Shown here: positions 1-8,285 of the stretch, in pieces
Layout of the letters: every line of letters begins with the position of its first letter
Numbering within the stretch: position 1 is the stretch's first letter
Assembly (NCBI GenBank): GCA_903906425.1
Contig: CAIVKH010000081.1
Coordinates: 1 to 35,446, forward strand
DNA: 35,446 nucleotides
DNA from: an uncultured bacterium
Lineage (GTDB): Bacteria > Verrucomicrobiota > Kiritimatiellia > CAIVKH01
Direction of reading: 5' to 3'
The notes under the pieces: model-generated
Told to the model about the DNA's origin: nothing
The model's input: only the letters and a program-made list of their open reading frames with translations
Database searches by the model: none
Translations under genes and position numbers: made by a program

Positions 1-314
1 ACGGCAAATTCCCGGTTATTTCCGGTTCTTAACCGGGCCCGGCACCAGGCGAAATTTTCCTGATATTCCCTGCACAGATCAGGAGCAGGTCACCTTGATT
101 TCAGTGAGATTTCTTTCACGATTCGACTCCATCAGTGAATACATTTCCCCGTGTCGTCACTTTGCGCAACGCGCTCTCTCGAAAAATGGGCGAGGCGGAT
201 GATTACTTTATGAACGCTCATGATGAGCGGAATGCAAAAGACGAGAGGAGCATGAATGCGCATCGGGCATATTGATAATATGCCTGTATTTATTGACTAA
301 ATCGCATTTTTCAA
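1..314. other. gene-free stretch at window edge
   Basis: No convincing coding region is visible on either strand. The one structure seen is an inverted repeat at 11-37: arms CCCGGTTA and TAACCGGG around an 11-nt loop. No T-run follows on either strand, so it is not a clear intrinsic terminator. The rest, up to the tRNA 3' end, shows nothing I can name. Confidence 0.5.
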
Positions 315-317
315 TGG

Positions 318-400
318 TGCCCGGGGGGGGACTCGAACCCCCACGACCTTTCGATCTACGGATTTTAAGTCCGATGCGTCTGCCATTTCGCCACCCGGGC
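318..400 (-). tRNA. tRNA-Leu (anticodon UAA)
   Basis: On the minus strand the acceptor arms GCCCGGG and CCCGGGC pair perfectly. The T-arm loop reads GTTCGAG and the anticodon loop reads CTTAAAA, giving anticodon UAA. A long variable arm around GTAGATCGAAAGGTCGT marks a class II tRNA, as expected for leucine. The 3' CCA is genome-encoded at 315-317, just after the discriminator A. The outermost anticodon-stem pair is T-T, a small irregularity. Confidence 0.95.
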
Positions 401-459
401 AATGCACGATGAAAATACGCGGTGCGTATAGCGCAACAAGAACAAAGGTTGAAAGCGGG

Positions 460-933
460 TCAATGTGTCTTGAGCATTCGTCCGAGCACGACGCCAAGCA
501 GGACGAGAAGCGGTATGGCGCAAATCAAAATCCACGTGAGCGAACGATTCTTGTAAAATCGTTTCATGATATCGCGGCTTTGCAGCGCGCGATCAATACG
601 CACCTTGATCTCCTCGGCACGAACCGGTTTTTGCAGATAATCCACAGCGCCCATTCGGATGAGTTCCACCGCGTCATTGATCGATGGATAGCCGGTCAGA
701 ATCAGAATCAACGCACTCGGGTCTTTTTCAAGCAGCGCCTTCGTCAGTTCGCGGCCATCCAAACTCTGCATCCGCACGTCGGTGATGATCGCGTCGGCAG
801 CGCGGGGGTGGTAGGCATCGAGAAGTTCTTTCGGATAGGCGAAGAGACGGATTTCATGCCCCATGTCGGCAACCAAGTCGCCCATGAGGTCGCGCACCGC
901 CTCGTCATCATCAACGATCCAGATTCTTGCCAT
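460..933 (-). CDS. response-regulator receiver with C-terminal membrane anchor
   Basis: A 157-residue protein starting MARIWIVDDD. The receiver (REC) domain spans about residues 3-118. It has acidic residues D8-D10, the phospho-acceptor D52 in the segment IITDVRM, T80 followed by G81, and the conserved K102-P103. There is no DNA-binding or enzymatic output domain. Instead a basic stretch (KRFYKNR) leads into a strongly hydrophobic segment at about 132-152, then a short basic tail, which predicts a single membrane helix. The start at 933 is preferred because the receiver fold begins there; upstream in-frame codons only add an unrelated arginine-rich stretch. It lies between tRNA-Leu and the divergent gene at 1032. 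No partner kinase is adjacent. Receiver assignment is secure; the membrane anchor is inferred from hydrophobicity. Confidence 0.88.
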   Translation of the reverse strand: MARIWIVDDDEAVRDLMGDLVADMGHEIRLFAYPKELLDAYHPRAADAIITDVRMQSLDGRELTKALLEKDPSALILILTGYPSINDAVELIRMGAVDYLQKPVRAEEIKVRIDRALQSRDIMKRFYKNRSLTWILICAIPLLVLLGVVLGRMLKTH

Positions 934-1031
934 CGTTCTTTCCCCGATTGAAACAAAGTTATCACGCCCGCCCTGCCGTTGTCCACCGGCGCGGATTGAC
1001 ACGATCATACCCGCGCGTCATCGTTCTTGTC

Positions 1032-3458
1032 ATGAATCACCGGTCAACGCAGCTCTACGCCGGCATGTTCATCATAGCGTTTTCCGCGCTGGCGCTCGAA
1101 GTGACGCTCGCGCGATTCCTTAGCGTCGTGACGTGGTATCACCTCGCCTTCTTCGCCGTTTCCGTTGCGATGCTCGGCATGACGGCCGGGGCCGTCCGAG
1201 TTTATCTGCGGCCTGATGAATTTTCCGCAGACTGCATCGAAAAAACGCTTCGCAGCGCAGCCCGCAGCTACGCGATTGACGTCGTGCTGATGCTCGCGCT
1301 CCTCTGTCTCGCGCCAATGGAACTTCGCCGAAGCGCATGGACGCCGTTCTTCTTCCTGCTCGTCACGCTCGGTTGTTCGCTGCCGTTTTATCAGGCCGGC
1401 ATCATCGTAAGCGCACTTCTCACGCGCTCCGATCTGCCGACCGGCAAACTCTACGCCTGCGATCTCATCGGCGCGGCGCTGGGCTGTCTCTTCGTTCTTT
1501 TCGCGCTACCCATAATCGACGCGCCCGGTGTTTTCATTTTGTGCGCAGGTCTCGGCGCACTTGCTGCCGTCGTATTTCGCACAACCGGATCGCGCGCGGC
1601 TGACGTTGCACTGGTTGTGCTCTCGATTGTCGCAGCCATCGGAAATTCCGTTGCGCCGGTGAAAATCGGTCCGCGTTATGTCAAAGGACATCTCGAAGAT
1701 CCGAGCAGTCATCTTGTTGACCGCTGGAACACGATCTCGCGCGTCATCGTTTATCAAGGCAGCCTGAACCGGCCGCAGTTGTGGGGGCCGAGCGACATCG
1801 CGCCGACAAACGCCGTCTTCAGCTATTACATGAACATTGACGGCGAAGCCGCGACGGTTCTCCGGCAATTCAAGTCTCCGGCCGACATCGAGCATCTGCG
1901 CTACGACGTGACGAACATCGGCCACACGATTCAGCCAACGGGTCAGACGGCGTGCGTAATCGGCGTCGGCGGCGGACGCGACATCCAGTCGGCGCTGCTC
2001 TTCGACTGCCGCGATGTCATCGGCGTCGAAATAAATCCGATCTTCACCGATTTGCTCGCCGGCAAATTTCGCGACGTCGCCGGCATCGCAAACCGACCGG
2101 ACGTTCATCTCGTCGTTGATGACGCGCGCAGTTGGCTCACGACGACGACGAATCAATTCGATTTCATCCAGATGTCGCTCATTGACACGTGGGCCTCAAC
2201 CGGCGCGGGAGCGTTTTCGCTGAGCGAAAACGGCCTCTACACCGTCGAGGCGTGGCAGACCTTTTTCCGCCGACTGACAGCCGGCGGAATTTTCACCGTC
2301 TCGCGCTGGCACAAACAAAATGACCTCGGCGAAACCGGCCGGCTTGTCAGTCTCGCCATCGAATCGCTGTTTCGATTTGGCGTGCGCGAACCCGCGCGCC
2401 ATCTCGCGCTCATCACCACCGACCGTTGCTGCACGCTGCTCGTATGCAGGCGCGCATTCATGGATGACGAAGTCCGCCGGCTCGACGAACAATGCCGCCA
2501 TTTCCAATTCATCCCCGCAATTATTCCCGGCCAGCCGCCCGCACACGAACGGCTGCGCGCGATGCTCGCCGCCACCGATTCAAAATCGCTCCGCGCGGCC
2601 ATCGCCGGCAGCGATCTGAACTACGAACCACCCACCGATGACAGCCCGTATTTTTTCAACATGCTACGCCTCTCGAACCTCGGCTGCTACCGCCACGAAA
2701 CCTTCAGCATCGTCCGCGGCAACATGGTTGCGACGCTCACGCTGCTCGGCCTGCTTGCCGCGCTCACTTTCATCGCTGCGGCGACCATCGTCGTGCCGCT
2801 TGCTCTAAAACGAAAACAACTATTGAATACAGATTACTCTGCAGTGAACAGCTCTGTCTTTCGGTGGGGCGCGTTGTATTTCTCGCTGCTCGGCGCCGGT
2901 TTCATGCTCGCCGAAATCGCGTTGATGCAGCGCCTCTCCGTCTTCCTCGGCCATCCGGTTTACGCAATGGGCGTCCTGCTTTTCACGCTCATCGCCTCCA
3001 CCGGCGCGGGGAGTGTCCTCAGCGAAAACATCCGCGCCGACCGCGCCGCCTGGCGCACGACCGCACCGCTGCTCGCCGCCGCGATGTTGCTGGCCATGAC
3101 CGTGCTCGTGCCCGCCATTGCGCACCGTTACATGGCCTCATCGCTCATGACGCGCTGTCTGATCACCATCGCGATGATCGCGCCGCTCGGCCTGTTGCTC
3201 GGCGGATTTTTCCCGACCGGCCTGCGACTCGCGCGCCGCTGCGGCATCGCGGACACGCCGTGGTATTGGGCGCTCAACGGCGTATTCGGCGTCCTCTGCT
3301 CCGCGCTCGCCGTCTTCATTTCGATTTACGGCGCGATCTCGTGGAACCTCGTCATCGCCGCCGCCTGCTACGCCCTCACGCTTCCCTGCCTCCGCGCGCT
3401 CTCGGCCAAACCGCAACTTCCAATCATTGGAAATCCCGATTGCGCATTTTGCCAATGA
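1032..3458 (+). CDS. membrane-fused spermidine-synthase-like protein
   Basis: An 808-residue protein with three parts. The N-terminal third (about 8-207) is hydrophobic with around seven membrane helices. The middle (about 230-560) is a Rossmann methyltransferase-like domain of the spermine/spermidine synthase type: glycine-rich GVGGGRD at 311-317, acidic E333 after the next strand, D363 in VVDDARSW, and D385 in MSLIDTW at the usual catalytic position. The C-terminal part (about 575-800) has further helices. Members of this fused family are widespread, but their substrates are mostly unknown, so polyamine synthesis should not be assumed. ATG 1032 is chosen because the first helix follows at once; no ribosome site is visible, and a weak TTGACA lies at 996-1001. 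The last residues, PIIGNPDCAFCQ, and the stop codon are formed by a palindrome array. An AT-rich linker lies near 2810-2860. Confidence 0.88.
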   Translation: MNHRSTQLYAGMFIIAFSALALEVTLARFLSVVTWYHLAFFAVSVAMLGMTAGAVRVYLRPDEFSADCIEKTLRSAARSYAIDVVLMLALLCLAPMELRRSAWTPFFFLLVTLGCSLPFYQAGIIVSALLTRSDLPTGKLYACDLIGAALGCLFVLFALPIIDAPGVFILCAGLGALAAVVFRTTGSRAADVALVVLSIVAAIGNSVAPVKIGPRYVKGHLEDPSSHLVDRWNTISRVIVYQGSLNRPQLWGPSDIAPTNAVFSYYMNIDGEAATVLRQFKSPADIEHLRYDVTNIGHTIQPTGQTACVIGVGGGRDIQSALLFDCRDVIGVEINPIFTDLLAGKFRDVAGIANRPDVHLVVDDARSWLTTTTNQFDFIQMSLIDTWASTGAGAFSLSENGLYTVEAWQTFFRRLTAGGIFTVSRWHKQNDLGETGRLVSLAIESLFRFGVREPARHLALITTDRCCTLLVCRRAFMDDEVRRLDEQCRHFQFIPAIIPGQPPAHERLRAMLAATDSKSLRAAIAGSDLNYEPPTDDSPYFFNMLRLSNLGCYRHETFSIVRGNMVATLTLLGLLAALTFIAAATIVVPLALKRKQLLNTDYSAVNSSVFRWGALYFSLLGAGFMLAEIALMQRLSVFLGHPVYAMGVLLFTLIASTGAGSVLSENIRADRAAWRTTAPLLAAAMLLAMTVLVPAIAHRYMASSLMTRCLITIAMIAPLGLLLGGFFPTGLRLARRCGIADTPWYWALNGVFGVLCSALAVFISIYGAISWNLVIAAACYALTLPCLRALSAKPQLPIIGNPDCAFCQ

Positions 3459-3464
3459 TTGGAA
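3418..3464. repeat. palindrome array, 2 units at 32-bp period
   Basis: Two copies of the 15-bp palindrome, 3418-3432 exact and 3450-3464 with TGCC for TTCC, separated by 17 bp. The first copy encodes LPIIGN near the end of the spermidine-synthase-like protein. The second supplies its last codon and TGA stop. The array lies between two convergent genes. Confidence 0.95.
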
Positions 3465-3474
3465 CGGTGCGTCG

Positions 3475-5934
3475 TCACGCCGTCGCGAGGACGACGCGCT
3501 GCGGCTGGTCGCGGCGCGGTGGCGCGAGCCGGAGCTGGATTTTTACGGCGCGCCAGCCGCCGTCGTTCGAGAGACCGCGAATTTCCAGCGCGGAAATTTC
3601 CGGAATTTCCTCGACCATCAGCGATACGCGCTGGAGCAGTTCGCCGAGACCGTCCGGTGGCGCGCCGTCTTCGCCTTGAAGTTGCGCAACCATTTCCGCG
3701 GCGTCGCGGTCGGTCAGCGGCGTTGTACGGATGTTGTCCGCATCGTGCCGGTGGCCTTCAATCGTCAGCGAAATCAGCGGTCCGAACGTCGCGTCTTCGG
3801 TGACGTCGAGCGCCAGCAGCGCATCCGAATCCGCGTCGGGCGACAGACTGACACCGAAGAGCGAGAGAACCTCGATCGCGGCCGCGCCGTCAATCACGGC
3901 CGAAATTTTGTTCGCAAGAAAAGCGCAGCAAAGACCGCGGGCAGCGCCCGCATTCACATCTTCGAAACTGAACACGTCGCCCTGGGGGCCGGATTTCCAA
4001 GCGGCATAATCCGCCGCCACGGCAAGCGTGCGCGCCGCCGCCTCGGGAAAAAGATAGTGCGGAATTTTTTCGCGGCCGGTGTCGAGCAGACCCGGCTGCC
4101 CGTCGCCGGTCAGCATGACCGCGAGCACCGGCTTGTCGGCGGTGCCGCGCGCGCGCGCAACCGAAACGGCCTGCGCAAACGAATCCGAGACGGTGTTCTC
4201 GCCGGCCGCGCCGATGGGAATGTGCAGCACGATTAGCGCGTCAATTTGCGGATCGAGCAGCGTGTGCTCGATGGCGTGGCGGTAGTGCGATGCCGTGGCG
4301 GTGCGCGACAGGTCAATCATCGGGCCGACGCTCGAACCTTCGGGCAACAGCGCCTTGAGCTTCGCCGCCGTCGCCGCCGACACGCCTCCGATTTCGAGGC
4401 CCACCGCCTCGCACGTGTCGAGGCAGAGCACGCCCGCGCCGCGCGAATTTGTCACGATGCCGACGCGGCGCCCGCGCGGCAGCGGCTGGTTGCCAAGCAG
4501 CGCGGCGACGTCGAACATTTCTTCGATAGTGTTCGCGCGGATGACGCCGGACTGCCGGAACAGCGCCGACACCGCGGCGTCGGAAAGTTTCCGGTGGCGT
4601 CCGCTCTTCACGCAGACGATCGGCTTGCGCCGGCTCACGCGCCGTGCGATGCGCGCGAAGCGCCGCGGATTTCCGAACGATTCCAGATACAGCAAAATCA
4701 CGTCCGTGCCCGCGTCGTCTTCCCAGAACAAAAGCAAATCGTTGCCGGTGACATCCGCCTTGTTGCCCATGCTGATGAACATCGACAGCCCGAGATTTCG
4801 CTGGCGGGCCAGGCTCAGAATCGCGAGGCCCAGCGCCCCGCTTTGCGATGAAAGCGCGACGCGCCCGTGCGGCGGATACGCGGATGAAAACGACGCGTTC
4901 AATCGCACCGCCGGATCGGTATTGATCAGGCCGAGGCAATTTGGCCCGACCAGCCTCATGCCGTGGCCGCGCACTTTTTGGACGAGCTCCTGTTGCAGCC
5001 GCGCGCCGGCCTCGTCGAGTTCCGCGAAGCCCGCCGATATTACGATCACCGCGCGGACGCCGCGCTCCGCGCATTTATCCACCGCATCGAGGACATTTTC
5101 CTTCGGCAGCACGATGATCGCCAGATCGACCTCCCCGGGAATTTCCGCGATGCGCGGATACGCCTTCGTCGAGCAAATCATCCCGGCCTGTGGATTCACC
5201 GGATACAAATTGCCTTTGAACTGGCTCGCGACGAGCGATTCCATGATGCGATGGCCGAAGCTCTGCGGATCGCGCGACGCACCGACGACCGCAACGGATC
5301 GCGGATGGAAAAACGGATCGATCGAAGCCTTCGTAAAAAGTCGGTCGCGCATCTCCGCCCGGGCCACGCTTTCCGCACGCGGTGAAACATCAATGTCGAA
5401 ATGAAAACATTCCTCGTCGAATTTCTCCCTGATCGCGAAACCCGAGTTGCGGAATGTATCAAGCATTCCCTGGTTCGCCGGATCGACGACCGCCTGAAAT
5501 TTCTCGAAGCCCTGCGCGACAGCCAAAACCGACAATCGTTCCAGAAGTAAACCGCCGAGCCCGCGGCCCTGAAACGTGTCGTCCACCGCGACCGCAAATT
5601 CCGCGGTCGTTTCATTCATCGCGATGTACGACCCTGTCGCGATGATGCGCGGTCCTTCATCGGCGTGGCGGAACACGAGCAGCGTGAGCTGCTTTCTCGG
5701 ACTGCTCGAATCGCACAGCGGATCAATCACGTCCTCGCCTGGTTTCGTCTCGCTGAAAAACCGGAACCGCCGCGACGACGGCGACAGCCGGCGGTAAAAT
5801 TCGCGAACGGCCCGGCAGTCGGCCGGCGACGAAATCCGGATCGTGGCCGTCGAGCCATCGCGCAGGATCATGCGGCCCTGCTCGACGGAATCCTGATACG
5901 GCGCGACTGCATGCATCGGTTTTCCAACACTCAT
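3475..5934 (-). CDS. GNAT acetyltransferase / degenerate acyl-CoA ligase fusion (Pat-like)
   Basis: An 819-residue fusion. Residues about 20-180 form a GNAT acetyltransferase with the acetyl-CoA loop QGRGLGG at 122-128. Residues about 205-335 are a CoA-binding Rossmann domain (SVAVVGAS at 213-220, GPNCLGL at 330-336). Residues about 355-640 resemble the ligase domain of ADP-forming acyl-CoA synthetases (SSQSGALG, MGNKADV). The loop that normally carries the phospho-histidine (SHTGALAG type) is missing: the chain runs from VKSGRHR straight to ALFRQSG at 443-462. The C-terminal ATP-grasp domain is shortened, keeping only pieces such as TFGPLISL. The protein is therefore probably an acetyltransferase with a sensory ligase relic, as proposed for bacterial Pat/PatZ. 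Its ATG overlaps the hypF stop (ATGA), so it is the last gene of the hyp operon. Confidence 0.85.
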   Translation of the reverse strand: MSVGKPMHAVAPYQDSVEQGRMILRDGSTATIRISSPADCRAVREFYRRLSPSSRRFRFFSETKPGEDVIDPLCDSSSPRKQLTLLVFRHADEGPRIIATGSYIAMNETTAEFAVAVDDTFQGRGLGGLLLERLSVLAVAQGFEKFQAVVDPANQGMLDTFRNSGFAIREKFDEECFHFDIDVSPRAESVARAEMRDRLFTKASIDPFFHPRSVAVVGASRDPQSFGHRIMESLVASQFKGNLYPVNPQAGMICSTKAYPRIAEIPGEVDLAIIVLPKENVLDAVDKCAERGVRAVIVISAGFAELDEAGARLQQELVQKVRGHGMRLVGPNCLGLINTDPAVRLNASFSSAYPPHGRVALSSQSGALGLAILSLARQRNLGLSMFISMGNKADVTGNDLLLFWEDDAGTDVILLYLESFGNPRRFARIARRVSRRKPIVCVKSGRHRKLSDAAVSALFRQSGVIRANTIEEMFDVAALLGNQPLPRGRRVGIVTNSRGAGVLCLDTCEAVGLEIGGVSAATAAKLKALLPEGSSVGPMIDLSRTATASHYRHAIEHTLLDPQIDALIVLHIPIGAAGENTVSDSFAQAVSVARARGTADKPVLAVMLTGDGQPGLLDTGREKIPHYLFPEAAARTLAVAADYAAWKSGPQGDVFSFEDVNAGAARGLCCAFLANKISAVIDGAAAIEVLSLFGVSLSPDADSDALLALDVTEDATFGPLISLTIEGHRHDADNIRTTPLTDRDAAEMVAQLQGEDGAPPDGLGELLQRVSLMVEEIPEISALEIRGLSNDGGWRAVKIQLRLAPPRRDQPQRVVLATA

Positions 5935-8285
5935 TTCGACTCCTCACGATTCAGCGCGAACCACGCCTGGCCGAGCGCCAGTCCGCCATCGTTCGCCGGA
6001 ACTTCGCGAGGCCAGAAAACCTCGAAGCCCTCGCGCCGCAGCGAAGCGATCGCGCCTTCCAGCAGCCGCGCATTTTGAAAACATCCGCCGCCGAGACATA
6101 CGCGCGGCAGCTTCGCCCGTTTCGCGATTTCAACGATCACCGCCACGAGCCAGCCGTGAAATTCCGCGGCGAGCTTCGCAACTTCCAATGATTGGAAATT
6201 ATCGCGATCGGAATTTCCAATCATTGGAAGTTTCCGCATCGCGTCCGCGATGGATTCGATCATCGGCTGCCAATCAATGGTGGCCGCAGCGTTCCGCACG
6301 GCGGCGGATTCGTGCGCTGATGATTTTCCTGCGGCGAATTCGACGAGCATCGCCGCCTGGCCTTCGTAGGCCGTGCGCTGGCGGATGCCGAGCAGCGATG
6401 CGACCGCGTCGAAGATGCGGCCGGCGCTGGAAGTTTTCGGACAGTTGATGTCGCGGCTCAGCATGGAGCGGAGTGTAGCCCATTCGGCGTCGGTGAAAAG
6501 TTTTCGCAGCGACCACGGATCGTTTTCGAACGCGGCATCGCCGTGCGCGGTGAACATCAGCCCGAGCGCGCAGCGCCGCGGTTCCTTCACCGCGATTTCG
6601 CCGCCCGGTAGCGGAAACGGACGGAAATATGCGAAGCGCTCGAATCGGTTTTCGTTCGCGATGAGAAATTCGCCGCCCCAGATTGTGCCGTCGGTTCCGA
6701 AGCCGGTGCCGTCCCACGAAACGCCGAGAACGTCACCGCGCAGATCATGCTCGGCCATCACAGACAAAATGTGCGCGTGGTGATGCTGCACCTCGATGAC
6801 GCGAGCGGATTGTTTTTTCGCCCAAACCGTCGAGGCGTAGTCGGGATGAAGATCGCAGACGATTTGCTGCGGGACGGTGTCGTACAACGCCGGTAGCGCG
6901 CGCACCGATTCCTCGAACGCCTCGACCGCTTTTTCTGTCGCAAGATCGCCGACGTGCTGGCCCAAAAAAATTTCTCCGCCGGTCGCCAGCGCGACGGTAT
7001 TTTTCAATTGCCCGCCGACCGCCAAGGTGGAGCGCGTTGTCCCAACGCGCTTGAACGTCTTGGGACAAGCCGTTCCACCCACCGGCATCGGCGCGTAGCC
7101 GCGCGAGCGGCGGATCATCGCGATGCGACCGGCCATCACACGCACCACCGAATCATCAACGGGCCTCGTGATGCGGCGATTGTGAACGAGGAAGGCATCG
7201 GCGATTCCGTGCAGCCGGTTCAGCGCTTCGCCTTCGTGAGTGCAAATCGGCTCCTCCGATAAATTGCCGCTTGTCGCGACGACCGGAAATCCGAGTTCAC
7301 GCATGAGCAGATGATGCAACGGCGTGTACGGCAGCAGCGCGCCAATCATCGGATTTGCGGGAGCGATCGAATCCGAAACCTGAAACCTGAAACCTGAAAC
7401 CTGAGTTTTTTTCAGCAGGACAATTGGCGATTGAATCGAAGTCAGGGCGGTGCGTTCGAGTTCGCTGATTTCGCAAACCGTGGCGATGGATTCGAGGTTC
7501 GGGAACATCAGCGCGAGCGGTTTTTCTTCGCGATGTTTCCGGCTGCGAAGATCTCGAATGGCGTCATCGCTTCGCGCGTCGCACATCAAATGAAAACCGC
7601 CGAGGCCTTTGACGGCGACGATGTGACCGCCGCGCATCGCGGCCGCGGCGGCGCGAAGCGCTTCGTCTTTTTCTGCGAGTGTTTCGCCGCGTTCATTCCA
7701 CAGCGTCAATTTCGGGCCGCAAACCGGGCACGCATTTGGTTGCGCGTGGAAACGGCGGTCCGCGGGATCTTCATATTCGGCGCGGCAGGCCGGGCACATT
7801 TCGAAATCGACCATCGTCGTGTTCGGCCGGTCATACGGGATCGCGGTGACGATGCTGAAGCGCGGACCGCAGTTCGTGCAGTTCGTGAACGGATAGCGAT
7901 GTCGGCGATTTTTCGGATCGAATATTTCGCGCAGGCAATCGGGACACGTCGCGAGATCGGTCATGATTGTCGTTCGCGGTGGCTGCGCGGAATCGCTTTC
8001 TCGGATTGTGAAACCGCGGGCTTCATCTGTCGCGTCGGATTCGACGCCGCTGATGTTCGCGATTCGTGCGGCAGGTGGTGCTTCGATTTCGAGGCGGCGG
8101 CGAAAATCTTCCAGCGCGGGAACGCCGCCTTCGACGCGGATGACAACACCTTCGCTGTCGTTCAGGACCCAGCCGTCGAGGTGGAGTTCGCTGGCGAGGC
8201 GATAGACGAACGGGCGGAAGCCCACGCCTTGAACGGCGCCGGCGACGCGGTAGGTGACTGCGCGCCTGGCCATGCAAACGTTCAT
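5931..8285 (-). CDS. hypF: HypF carbamoyltransferase, [NiFe]-hydrogenase maturation
   Basis: A 784-residue protein of normal family length. HypF makes the thiocarbamate on HypE that becomes the cyanide ligands of the [NiFe] site. Domains in order: acylphosphatase-like (about 8-95, GAVQGVGFRPF); two zinc fingers (C114/C117 with C136/C139; C164/C167 with C186/C189); YrdC-like nucleotide-binding domain (about 205-395); Kae1-like C-terminal domain with HHHAH at 501-505 and SAGRIFDAVASLLG near 620-633. Three unrelated repeat families sit inside it in frame: a heptamer repeat (QVSGFRFQVS, 295-304), a long imperfect palindrome near residues 403-420, and two TTCCAAT palindromes (LPMIGN and FQSLE, 686-701). 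The start overlaps the hypB stop (ATGA). No hypC, hypD, hypE or hydrogenase genes lie in the window. Confidence 0.96.
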   Translation of the reverse strand: MNVCMARRAVTYRVAGAVQGVGFRPFVYRLASELHLDGWVLNDSEGVVIRVEGGVPALEDFRRRLEIEAPPAARIANISGVESDATDEARGFTIRESDSAQPPRTTIMTDLATCPDCLREIFDPKNRRHRYPFTNCTNCGPRFSIVTAIPYDRPNTTMVDFEMCPACRAEYEDPADRRFHAQPNACPVCGPKLTLWNERGETLAEKDEALRAAAAAMRGGHIVAVKGLGGFHLMCDARSDDAIRDLRSRKHREEKPLALMFPNLESIATVCEISELERTALTSIQSPIVLLKKTQVSGFRFQVSDSIAPANPMIGALLPYTPLHHLLMRELGFPVVATSGNLSEEPICTHEGEALNRLHGIADAFLVHNRRITRPVDDSVVRVMAGRIAMIRRSRGYAPMPVGGTACPKTFKRVGTTRSTLAVGGQLKNTVALATGGEIFLGQHVGDLATEKAVEAFEESVRALPALYDTVPQQIVCDLHPDYASTVWAKKQSARVIEVQHHHAHILSVMAEHDLRGDVLGVSWDGTGFGTDGTIWGGEFLIANENRFERFAYFRPFPLPGGEIAVKEPRRCALGLMFTAHGDAAFENDPWSLRKLFTDAEWATLRSMLSRDINCPKTSSAGRIFDAVASLLGIRQRTAYEGQAAMLVEFAAGKSSAHESAAVRNAAATIDWQPMIESIADAMRKLPMIGNSDRDNFQSLEVAKLAAEFHGWLVAVIVEIAKRAKLPRVCLGGGCFQNARLLEGAIASLRREGFEVFWPREVPANDGGLALGQAWFALNREESK
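6183..6229. repeat. palindrome array, 2 units, inside hypF
   Basis: Exact copies at 6183-6197 (central G) and 6215-6229 (central C), with a 17-bp linker. Both are read in frame as part of the HypF Kae1-like domain, giving LPMIGN and FQSLE on the minus strand. Confidence 0.95.
7026..7079. repeat. imperfect palindromic element inside hypF
   Basis: Two 20-bp arms at 7026-7045 and 7060-7079 form an imperfect inverted repeat around 14 bp, matching at about 17 of 20 positions. A second hairpin is nested in it: GCGCGTTG at 7032-7039 and CAACGCGC at 7043-7050, with a 3-nt loop. The element is read in frame at the junction of the YrdC-like and Kae1-like domains of HypF. Only one copy is seen here. 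The structure resembles REP-type elements; that is an inference. Confidence 0.75.
7374..7405. repeat. heptamer tandem repeat inside hypF
   Basis: Four units of the heptamer TGAAACC (first unit CGAAACC), plus a partial TGAG. On the hypF coding strand this is GGTTTCA repeated, encoding QVSGFRFQVS in the YrdC-like domain. The same heptamer recurs at 21101-21128 in an unrelated gene. Confidence 0.92.

Noticed and set aside
11..37. Intrinsic terminator at the left edge
   Set aside because: The arms pair, but the loop is long and no T-run follows on either strand.
1032..3458. speE polyamine synthase
   Set aside because: The catalytic fold is similar, but membrane-fused members are a separate group with unproven substrate, so the gene symbol is not justified.
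4295..5404. 369-residue plus-strand ORF
   Set aside because: Antisense to the GNAT/ligase fusion; Arg/Ser/Pro-rich composition of a GC-rich shadow frame.
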